Positions 42,123 through 53,500 of a stretch of DNA of 64,000 nucleotides are shown here, piece by piece. Origin of the DNA: Rotaria sordida (taxonomy: Eukaryota > Rotifera > Eurotatoria > Philodinida > Philodinidae). The notes under the pieces were generated by a model. That model made no database searches. It worked only from the letters and a program-made list of their open reading frames with translations, and was not told the DNA's origin. How positions within the stretch are numbered: position 1 is the first letter of the stretch; every line of letters begins with the position of its first letter. Made by a program: the position numbers and the translations under genes. The DNA lies in the NCBI GenBank assembly GCA_905250125.1, contig CAJNOL010000050.1, positions 248,001 to 312,000 of the forward strand, given 5' to 3'.

Positions 42123-42587
42123 TCATATGACCGTACATTTGCTTTTTTCTGCCCATGGATTATTTTTTTTATCCGGTGGATGAATAAGCGGATCAGCTTG
42201 TTCGTTTTCTTGTATATACCGTTTCAATCTAAACAAAAAAAAAACGAACGTAATAATAACATACTATAAATGCTGAGTAAAATAGTTTACTAATCAGTAA
42301 AACAATAACTTTGAAATCGTATACCTTTTCTTTCTCATTTCTTTTAATAATTAAATACTACTTACGAAATCAAATAGAAAAATATAAAAAATCAATAGTG
42401 AAAAAAAAAAGAAATTGCCTCGATGCAGACACTTCTTTTTAGTCATTTTATCTTTGTTAATTTTTGACAAATGTTCATTAAAGCAAAAAAAAACTTACTC
42501 TTGAAGTGTTTTTGATAGAGGTACTTTTTCCACTCGTAATTGATATCGTAACGATTCAATTTGTTTTTGTAATGAGCCTTTATCCAT
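42123..42587 (-). CDS. GNG13: G protein gamma subunit, GNG13-like, isoform a
   Basis: Exon 1a (42499-42587) plus the shared exon (42123-42228) gives 64 aa; vertebrate GNG13 has 67. Exon 1a encodes the amphipathic coiled-coil helix that pairs with G-beta ([23 protein letters not shown]). The shared exon encodes [15 protein letters not shown] and the tail [13 protein letters not shown]. The NPW motif replaces the usual NPF and is typical of the GNG13 class (KNNPWVEKGKCTIL). CTVI is a CaaX box for prenylation, which anchors G-beta-gamma to the plasma membrane. The intron is 270 bp with a GTAAGT donor. The protein is too short for automatic ORF callers because of the split. Confidence 0.88.
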
Positions 42588-43513
42588 AGTTTTCGTTTTT
42601 TTTTATATGGAAAACTAACTTTTTCTAGTCGTTGATAGGCTGATTCTTGGATTACAAATAACGTACCCAATAAATAATATAAAATGATGATGGACAAACA
42701 CACGCTCCCGAGTGAAAAACACAGAGAAAAAGAAAGAAAGAACGGGAAGAGAAAAAAAAGTAGGGAAGAGAGAGAACACAACAACAGCGGCAATAAAAAC
42801 TACTGTTTGTATGTGGATATATATTCTGGAAAAAAAGAAAAGAAAAGAATAGAAGCGTCAGCTAGCAAACAAAACATCGAGCAAGTTAAGCACGCGAAAA
42901 AGAATCGGGCAACACATAATGTTACTCGTATATCTATGTGTATGTGTGCATATTGCAAGAGAACGAATAAAGCCCGATGGGAGAGAAGAAGAAAAAGAGC
43001 GGCGATGCGCCACTATTGCCACTCAAATACACATAGACTATGAACGAGCGCGTGACGCTTCTTTTTTCTCGCCCCTTAGTGTTTCTTACTACTACTGCTT
43101 TTCGTCAAGATTCTATTGTTAGTCGTTCTTTCTCTCCCTCTCGTTCTGTCGGCCTATATTGTAGTAGTTCATCTTCACTATCTTTTCTTCCTGACGTCGT
43201 TGCCGTCGGATTGCCTTTAATGTGCGACGGAAAAAGAGGAAGAAAGAGAGAACGAATAATATCTAATGACGCCATACATGCTTCTAATAGGCGCGTTTTT
43301 CTATGAAATATGCATTTAGGATAGTCTTGATCAGACTAAGCCAAAAGACGGATGTCAATACGAAAGAAAAAGAAAAGAAGAAAGAAAAGAAAGAAGAAAA
43401 AAAATAGAAAAATAATTTACTCACTCCATCAACGTCCTTGATAGCGGAACTCGATCGACTTTTAGTTGTTGCCGAAGATTTTCGACTTGTTTCTGTAGTG
43501 TAATATTATCCAT
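42123..43513 (-). CDS. GNG13: G protein gamma subunit, GNG13-like, isoform b (alternative first exon)
   Basis: Exon 1b (43425-43513) is 89 nt, exactly the length of exon 1a, and also ends in phase 2 with GA before the donor (GTGAGT). Joined to the shared exon 42123-42228 it also gives 64 aa. It encodes [24 protein letters not shown]. This differs from exon 1a at many positions but keeps the same heptad pattern and the QLxVxxVPLS core. The two exons are tandem duplicates sharing one CaaX exon. Each presumably has its own promoter, since each carries its own ATG. A third short ATG-TCA-CAG-GT near 43690-43702 could be another leader but does not join in frame in any way I could find. Confidence 0.75.
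42588..43424. promoter_or_regulatory. Region between alternative first exons; probable promoter of isoform a
   Basis: There is no coding evidence. The strand is purine-rich (GA-rich) at 42690-42880 and 43350-43410. The portion around 42860-43260 is less AT-rich than its surroundings and contains several CG dinucleotides and TGACG cores. The ORFs here are low-complexity. Confidence 0.35.
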
Positions 43514-44538
43514 CAAGAAATAATAATCTTCAATTGATATAAAATATGTTAAATAAAAAGAGGAAAAAGAAATATTTAATCCAAATCAATTAAATAAACT
43601 ATGATTATTTTATTATATTTGAAATAAGCAAAAAAATTATATAAGCGATAGAAATAAAAATATTCAATAAATAAAACAATTTACTTTATTAACCTGTGAC
43701 ATGTTTTTTTTATTAAACTAAAAAAACTTCTCTTTTTATATTAGTTTATTATTATTTAATACGTCGTCAACTCAACAAATGTTTCTAAATCAGAAAAATG
43801 CACATCATATTATTCTCACAGACTGTCAGAGAAGAACCTCTAACAGACGCTTGTGCATTGCAATAAAAAGTTCTTTAATAAATACTAATGCCATAACATA
43901 GACGACTAGTCGACACACTCATAATTTCATTAAAAAAATTCTTCCCACGCTTGATCACGTTTTTGTCTTACCATTATCACTTTTTCACTGTGATATTTCT
44001 ATCGATAATAATAATAATAATAATAATAATAACATGAAAAAATAACATTTGTGCTGTTCGATACTCTCATGTATACGACATACACAGATACAAAATAAAA
44101 AAAAATTGTCATAATGTGCCCTATCTAATGATAGCGAAAAAAACGAGCGAAAGACGGCGAGAAAAAAAAAGAAGCGGAAAACGGCTTTTAGTCAACTCAT
44201 ATAACAGTGCACCGCTATCAAAAAAGAGAAAGAGAGACAAAGTAATAACGAGACATGAACTAGCATGGCTCTCCCTCTTTCTCGTTGTGCATCTTAGCCG
44301 AGAAAATCAAGAGGATGGTTGAGCGCACTGCTGCTTAAATATCAGTCTTTCTATATTTTTTTTCTTCGCGCAAATATAACACAATCAAAAACAAAAAAAA
44401 ATTCTTTTCTTTTTTTTTTTTCAAAAAACAATTAGAAGATTTGTTGTTTATTTTTAATGATACTTTTTATTTCTTTTTTGTAAATAACAAAAACAAATAA
44501 TAAGACAAAAAAAAAACAAAATGTCTTATTAAAACAAT
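43514..44538. other. Intergenic between G-gamma exon 1b and the RRP5 3' end
   Basis: Probable promoter of isoform b near 43514-43900. An (AAT)n microsatellite lies at 44005-44032. GA-rich sequence follows. No gene is supported. Confidence 0.4.
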
Positions 44539-47500
44539 TTAAAAATCTAACTCATCTTGTTCGATGTTTGAGTTAGTTTTATTATCATCATCATCATTAG
44601 TGTTAACATATTGAGTAATACGTTCTTTTGCTCGATTGATATCTGCTGTTGTACCATATTGTTTTTCAAATTGAAGATATCTTTTAATTAAAAATTTCAT
44701 TTTCTTTGGTGGAATATTTAATGAAAGTACTCGATCAAAAATTGATCTAAACCGAATAAATAGATGTAAAATAATATGTGGAACATAAAGAATAGACTTC
44801 TCAGTAACCTTTTAACATAATGGGACAAATTATTATTTTTTTTGTGATAGATTTCTCGTTCGATTCTCTACAAACTTGCATCTTTCATTTAAACGAAACA
44901 CCATATCTCATTTGTGTGGATCTAATGAAACGAACAGTTCACTTTCAAGATTCTTTTTCTCTTTTTTTTTTATTAAGCTTTTTGCATTCGTCTTTGTGAG
45001 TAATTTTATCAATCTTTCTTTTATTCATAGAATATTTTAATTAATTATCAGCCCGAAATTAACTCCGAGGAAGTCATCAACAAGATCGAAGACTTAATTA
45101 TTATTGTTAATCAATAAGATAGAGATTGGTAAAATCTCTTTGAAACTTTGTATAGATGCCCATTTTGTGTGTTCTTAAACTTTTGGTTCTATAGAAGGAA
45201 ACGTTGCTTTTTTGAAAGACAAGATATATGAGTACTTTTTTTAGATACGGAAATACCAATTTCCTTTATGAATAATCAAAGGCGAAAGAATGCTGAGCAT
45301 GCCTATATGCATCAAGTTTCATAGGAGTTGTGCCAATTTCTCTCTTACTGATTAGTAATGATAGTTAAGTCTTCGATTTTTTTAATGACTTCGTTAGAGT
45401 TAGTTTCACACTGATAATTAATTGAAAGAAAGATTGATAAAATCATTCACAAAGACAAATACGAAAAGCTTGATAGGAAGAAAAAAGAATTTTCAACGTA
45501 AACCTATCCGTGTCATTGGGTCTAAACAAATAAGGTGTACTATTCTGTTGAAGTAAAAGACACAAAGGACAGAAACACAAAAGAACGCATTCCTGCTCTT
45601 TTTGATTTTCAAGGTTCAATCTAATTGGGTCATAAATACAATAAAAGATCATGAGTTCTTGATCATTCGATATGAAATAGGTATAAATAGGGTCTAACTT
45701 TAGGACATACTAAATGGGCATTTAGTTATTTATACTAACGTACTATGTAAATATTCGTTTGACAGAAAACAAATAAAGGACGAAGAGTGATTCAATGTTA
45801 TTCGAATAGGCCTTTTTTTTTAGAGAGTACATTTTCACAATGGAACTATTCATTTGAAATAATGTTTTGAATGTGAAATACCCATGTGGATTCTATTTGT
45901 CATTTAATTATTGTGTTAATGAAACTTTCTTCATACAGAACTCATTTCGTAATCGATAGAACTTTTCAAATGCTACAAAAAAAAATTACTTTATACAGTC
46001 TAAAAAACGTAGACTACATAATAAAATCCTTAGTTCGCTATTCTTGAGATCTAATTTCTCAACTGTTTCGACTGATATGTGACGATTTTCAAGCAGAATA
46101 ACATTGAATCACTGTTCATCGTGATTTGTTGTCTGTCAAACAAATGTTCACATAGCAGATTAATATCAATAACTAACTCATCCTGTATACAGAATCCAAC
46201 AAGACATCTATCAAAAACAAAACAATTGTCCCGTTATGTTGAAAGATCCATTCTTTGTAGACCACTCGTGAGAATATGTTTATCAAATACCTTGCAGTAA
46301 CTAATGGATCTGTATCATATTTAATTAACATATCAATATAAATCGACCAGAGATCAGTACGTTTTGGATAGCTAGCAAGTAATTTTTCATAAACAGTTTT
46401 AGCACGTTCTTTATCACCATATTTAAATTCTAATTGACCAAATTTACTAATCATATCAACATCTAAATAAAGAAATAATTAAAATAAAATTTTCAAAAAG
46501 AAAGGAAAAAGTAAAAAAAAATTTTCATACGATCTGTTGATGGTAAACTTGAAAATGATTTATCAAGTATTGCTTTTGCTTGTTCAGTTTGATGACGTCG
46601 AAATAAATACATAATGTATTCAAGCCATGCTTGTTTATCTTTATTAAATTTTTTTATTAATAAAACAAATGTAGCATTAGCATCCTAGAAAAAAAAAATG
46701 AAAATTTCATAAAATAATTGTTCAAATAATTGAAATTTTCTTTACTTCAAACTGTTCGTTTTTTTCATAAACATCACAAGCTAATCGTTGATAAACTTTA
46801 ATACCATCACAATTACCTAAAGCTCGTGTTAATATTATATTGACTTTTTCTGGTGTACCATAACGATTTTCAAGTGCTAGATAAGCAATCCATAGGTTTA
46901 ATTTATCACGTTCCTCACTAAACAAATACATATTGAGTCTCGAATAAAAAGAAAAAGAAATTAAAATTCTTACCGATAGAAAATACTAGCTAATGCTCGT
47001 TCAGCTAAAGTTCGTGCACGATCAATTTCAGCTTGATCAATATAAAATTGCATATATTCAATCCATAAATGAGAATCATTAGGTGCTTGTTTAACAAGTT
47101 CTTCATATTCTTCTTGTGTACGTTGATGATTATTTGATGATGAAATATGTGATTCATGTTTAGTTTTTCTTAATGAAGAAATAGATTCATCCATTTGTTC
47201 AACATCATTATTATCAATTGATGGACGTAATGTTGATAAATCTTCATTCCAATCAAATTTTAAATCATTACCAAGAGCAATAGGCTTTATCGATTCATCA
47301 TCTGTTTTCAATCGTTTGACATTTAATTCTTGATCATTATCATCATGATCATCACCGCCGGCAATTGAACCATTCTAAATTGAAATAGCATTATTCAATA
47401 GAGATATTTACTGAAATCAATTTTTTTTTCGAAATTGATACAAACAAAATTGGTATAGATTATACAGACACGATTGGATTTTAAGATCTGATCTCGGCTA

Positions 47501-50500
47501 GGTTTACTACTATATCGTCAGACGTAAAATTTTCAACATTGAGTCTAAACCAGTCAGATCGGCATGAGTTTTTTTTTCACTTTTCTTATTGTATAAGAAT
47601 CAAATCCACCTCTCGATTAGTCATATCTACTTCTGGATCACTACAAAAAGTATGTAACGCTCCTATCTCACTATTATAGTGCTTTTGTGAAACAATATTG
47701 TTAATGGGTGCTGAAGCATACAGCGAGAAAATTGAATTAATCTCCTGCAGCTTGCCTCAAAGCTCGTGACAAGCATGTCGATGTTCTTTTAACCTATTGA
47801 AAGACTGTGCGAGAGTTGTCAATATGTCTATCATGGTCTGTTGTATAGATGATGAGATTTTCCACAATGGTTAAAGTAGTTCCATCGTGTTTAATATTTT
47901 AATCTTGTAGAAATTGCACTGAAAGCTTTTTTATTCACTATTTATTTCCATAAGTTTTCATTCTCTTGACATTCATTGATGGACAGAAAATTTTATATTA
48001 ACTTTGTATACTGATTAAATGTTCGTCAGACATAGAAATTATGAATCATATGTATATGTACTCTATGAAAGATATTGTATAAATAATATAAAAAGAAAAT
48101 AAATATATGATATATTACAATGATGAACAATGATTTCATTTTATTTCAACTTAATATCGAAATGAGTTGATAATATATATTAAATATATTTTGATAAACA
48201 TTCACTTAATTGAAATTTCTTAATGCATGCGCCTTCATAGAAATAGTTATTGATATCAATACAAATAGTTTAATTTACGAAAAAAAATTATTTCTATGAT
48301 CAAGTTTTTGAAAACATGCAAAATCTTGACAAAGTCTATACCAATCGTTTACAGTTATCAGTTACCGCTCTGTCCTAATTCTTCCTGCAGAATAAAAAGT
48401 CAACAAGATTACCCGTAAGAAAAATGTCACAAAATGTCATAGAAAATCATGTGTTTTCTAAAAGAGTTTTTCTGAAATTCAGCAAATTTTAGCTGATAAA
48501 AACTTGGTTTTTGATGGAAATTCCCTTTTTTCTAATAAAAAGTCTTGACTTTCTAGATAAATGTTAGCAAAAAACTAGCCCAAAATAGAAGACCATGATC
48601 TTCTATTCTGAGGCTGGGGAATTGTTAGAAAATATTTTATTCATTTTAAAATTGAGATCAAAATCTTTGATTCTGCTCATAAGATAGGAGTACTAAGTTC
48701 ATGAATTCTACAAAACTATCTTTTCTTACCAAACTATTTGTTCTAGATAGACGATTTCGTTTTGAACGTTTTGAAACTATTTGTTCAATAAATTGATCAG
48801 TTAATTTCATTTGACATTTATTGTTTTCTTTATCCACACTATAAAAAAAACAAACAAAATTATTTTTCTTAAAAAATAAAAACTCAAAAACAAATCTTTT
48901 ACTTTAAAACAATCGCTTCTACAACCATGCCTATATCTAAATATTCTCGTAAATGCCCATTTAATGTTCTATTATGAACTTTTTCAATATGTCCGATAAT
49001 TGTTCTACCAGAACCCAATAAGATTGTTATTTGACGATTTGTTAATATATCAATATAACCATGAAGAATATCACCTATTGATATTTGTTCAATATTTTCA
49101 ATTTCTTCATCAATAAGATCCAAATGATTTTTATCCAATCTTTAATAAAATATTTTTTAAAAACAATTTTAGAAAAAAAATATAACAATACACACTTTGA
49201 TTTTCTTGTTGATAAAATTATTTGTTTTTTATCTTTATTTTCTTCTTTAATATAGGCTCGTATAGTTTTATTTCGAAATTTCCATAATTCTTTTTTTATA
49301 TTTAATTGTCCATTAACTAATAATGGTGATTTAACATTCATTAAATAATTCCAAAAAATAAAATTTTCAAAAACATCTGAAACATCCGTTGATATTAATA
49401 TACCTTCATAATTTTCATTATCTTTTGTTATATTAAAATGAAATTCATTTATTGATTTTATTTCTTTAAATTGTGCATAAATAATATTTGATTCTGATTG
49501 ATTATTATCAAACATTGTTAATGTATAATGTTCACCTTTATCATTAATAATTTTATTCATTATTGTTAAATATGAACATTGTCCTATAGTTGTTAATTCT
49601 TTTGATATAAATTCTGGTGGTACATAACCACGTAAATGAAGTGATAAATAAAACCAATAACCTTTTGTTTTTTCATCAATTTTATCAAAAAATCCAATAA
49701 TTCGATCACCTATTTCATATTGTTTCGGTGATTTTTCACGAAGTGATAATTCATAAACAGGTCGTTGATGTTTAGAATCTTGTTCAATATTTCTTGTACC
49801 AATTATACGTGCATTTAATGATTGATTTTTATGATAAAGTTCATTTAATGTTTGAAATTTATCTACTGATGGATTATCAAATAATTCTGTTATATGTATA
49901 CGACCACGAGAACCATCAGGTAATTTCATATTTAATTGTTTTGATAAAACATCAATAATAGTTACGGATATTATTTCATTAGATTGATAAGTTTTAATTG
50001 AAGATTTTTTCTCTTGAAAAGGTATTATTATATAATTAAATTCTTCAGATATATAAGGAATTATTGTACTTATATTAATTTGTTGTTTATGTTTATAAGA
50101 AATTGTTGATGATATTGAATAAAATGAATTTAAATCAGAAAATGTTGGTAAATGAATAAGATGATTTGAATCTTGAGTTATTGCTAATGCATATGATGAT
50201 AATTGACAAAGAATTGTACATTGAGTAAATGTTTGAGAAGAATTTATTGAATGTTTAATCGGTTTTTTAAGATCAATTGTTATAATAAATTGTTGTGCTG
50301 GTAAATTAAAATCTATAATATAACCTTCAATTGAATCTCCAATTGAATAATGTGCATCATATGGTAAACTAGCTGGAAGACCATTTTCTAATCGACCTAT
50401 AAACCAATCATCAAGACGTTTTTCAATTAAACATCGACATTTAAAACCAATCCATTTTTTAGTTTCTTGAAAAAATTTTGATAATGGACCTAAAAAAAAA

Positions 50501-53500
50501 TGATATTAGTTACACTTCTTTCCCAGAGTTCATTAGCAATGGAAAAAAGTACTGAATGGCATTAATAACAAGACTTAAACTGTTCAAGAATATTTCAAAG
50601 TCGTCATCAAAATTTGAATGACTGAAATACATTTGTGAATGTTCTAAATAGTGTAGTTTTTGATTTTTACGTAGATAAGAATTCATATTCAAGATGTCAA
50701 GGATAATGGAGAGTGATTAGTAATGAGTAGAACCAATGGGTTTTGCTTCCAATTTTGATCAGACAAATTTTTAGTCCTAATTTCACGTTTAGTAATGTAT
50801 GTACTAGCGAAAAATGTGATATCATTTTCTAGCAGTGTTGATGAGTTCGAGACATCTTATATGACCTCTAATATTCTTAATTCACTAATATTTCATCTAT
50901 TCTGCACTTTTATGTGTTCGATAACTCTGTTGTTTACGAAGAAGAAGGATTAGTTTTACTACCGAAATTGTAACAACAAATATTGAAGTGATCGTTACTC
51001 AATAATTTTTGCATAAACTTTTAGAACAAATGAGTCGTAAGACTGTAACATTTGGTGCAAATTTTACGGAATCATCTTGTCCATATTGAGGAGTGACGCG
51101 CACTGATTTGCCACAGTCGTCATATGGTCAACATAAAAAAATGTGGACTGATCAAGTTATATCATTGGAAAATAATCAACATCAGTGTTTTTGAACTTAT
51201 CGATATATATACAATAGTGTGTTGAGACTTGTTATAGATATAATGCATATGTATGACAGGGGTATTTTCTAATACTTAGAATAAGAATAATGTTAAATTA
51301 AGAAAAACGGGATACAAAAATGCAAAACAACGAGCGAATAGCGACACGGTAGAGAAAACACTCGCTGTTCGAAATGCAGAAATAAATAAGACAGATCGTT
51401 TCCCTAGCGATTGATTATCCTTAGAAAATAACTATAGTTTTCTAGAGATTTTTTCCTTAATATATTTGTATTAGTATAAATGAGCCTAGAAAACACATGT
51501 GAGTTTCACATTTTAGCTCTACATAGGCGGTGCTAACAAGCATTCTTTTTTACCTGTTCCATTTTGTTTCATATCTTCAATTAATTGATATTTTTCATTG
51601 AGATAACATTTTAATACATAATCAGGTTGATTTAATTCTGCTATTTCACCATCATACATTATTGATTTAAGTGAAACAATACAACGATGTTTTTCTTCAT
51701 CCAATTGTAAGATTCGAACAAATACCGTTTGACCTATTCGATATTTTTTTTCTATACTTTCTAATGTACCATGTAAATCTAGATGTTTATGTGGAGCAAA
51801 AGCAATAATTGTATTTGGTAAATCAATAAAAAGACCATATTCAAAAATATTTTGAACAACACCTGGAATAATTGATCCAACCTAAGAATATATATATATT
51901 CGATAAAAAATAAAAGAAGAAAAAATAAATAACAGAACAAAGATAATTTACAATACAATCATCGAATTTTTGTGGAAGAATTGATCGTCGACAAAATTCG
52001 ATTAAAATTTTTTTCATTGAAATATTTATATAAGATAAATGAGACCAATAAATACCATCACGTTGTTGATCGTTTTTTGATGATAAATCAAGACGCATTA
52101 ATAGAGATTGATGTTCAACAAAATCTGATGTATGATATCGTGTTAATGTTACTGTTATTGGTTTTCGTCGACGTTCTGTAATAACATTACCAATTAAATA
52201 TTCATCACTTTCACATTCAGTTACTGTCCATTGAATAATCTGAAGAAGAAAACAAGTTTGATAACATAAAGAAAAAAAGCAATAATAATCGAATTTCTTA
52301 CTTTTCCAATGGAGAAATCAGCAGGTACAAGTGCTAATTTACTACCAAATGTCATTTTTCCAGGAACCTAAAAAAATCAAATCATCATAACTATTATAAG
52401 TTCTATAAACTAATTAATAGACAAACGAATATATTTTTATAAAACTGAAAATATGAAATGTATATCCTTAAAGAAATGTCGAAATAATCTATCGAATTTA
52501 TGTTTTATTTGAAAGAATAAATGAGTCGAGTGAATATAGATGTACGAGACTGAAATTTGAAAGCTTATCGGAATTACCAGAAAAGTTGTCCTAATCAGAA
52601 CTAAAGATTATCGTTAAATATTCTAGGGTTTTAAAAAAATTACCTTATAAATCAGAAAATAATTCAAGAGAGATGACTCAAGAAAAACTTGCTAGTCATC
52701 AACTAAATAAATCAAAAAACGAGTATTGAAGAATATTTTTAGATGTAATATAGATAAATTCTGAAATAGTTTTTGAAAGGTTAAGTACATCGATTAGCTT
52801 CTCATAAGATTTAATGAATTCTAAATTTAATTATTTCCAAAGGTGAGATGAACAAATTTTATAGAATTTTTCTCAAACATAATCAATAATACCAACTCTC
52901 TATTAATGATAAGTTTTGTACAATCGTGTTGGATTTTTAGTGACACAAAACATCTTCGAATAAAAAATTCTTAATCTCAAGATCAATGAAATTTCATTCA
53001 ATAACTAATACTTAAGGACACACCATCTTTCTTTTTTGATTGTTTCTAGTTCTCGAAGACGGTTCAACCGATCAAATAGAAATTTTTACCACAGATATAG
53101 CACTAAAAATAAGAAGACACTTGTTCGGCGAAAAGAATTTTGCAATGGATTTTTGTTAGGAAAGCCTGATTTTCCATAGGATCGCATCCTGATACATTAC
53201 GACTTTCATCAAAATTTATCTAATTGAGCTGAACACTTTTATTTATGAATGAAATACGTAAAGATTCGAAGTCAAAAACGAAAGCCAGGGCGTAGCTCTA
53301 TGAAAAACAAGAATTTCTCAGCAGAAATCCACTTCGAAATTTTTTTTCTTCGAGCAAGAATCTCCTTATTTTTAGTGCTCTGTCTGTGATAAGATTGTAC
53401 CGTCTTGGAGAACTAGACACGATGAAAAATGAAGGGTGAGTACCTTTAAATGTAAAACTTCTTAAAAAATAAATTTTATATTTACTTTCAAACTTAATGT

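Noticed and set aside
42684-43043. 119-aa Lys/Arg/Glu-rich ORF
   Set aside because: Purine-rich low-complexity DNA gives this composition by itself; no motif and it lies between G-gamma first exons.
43690-43702. Third alternative first exon of the G-gamma gene (ATG TCA CAG then GT)
   Set aside because: No acceptor gives an open frame into exon 1b or the shared exon, and the three codons alone carry no evidence.
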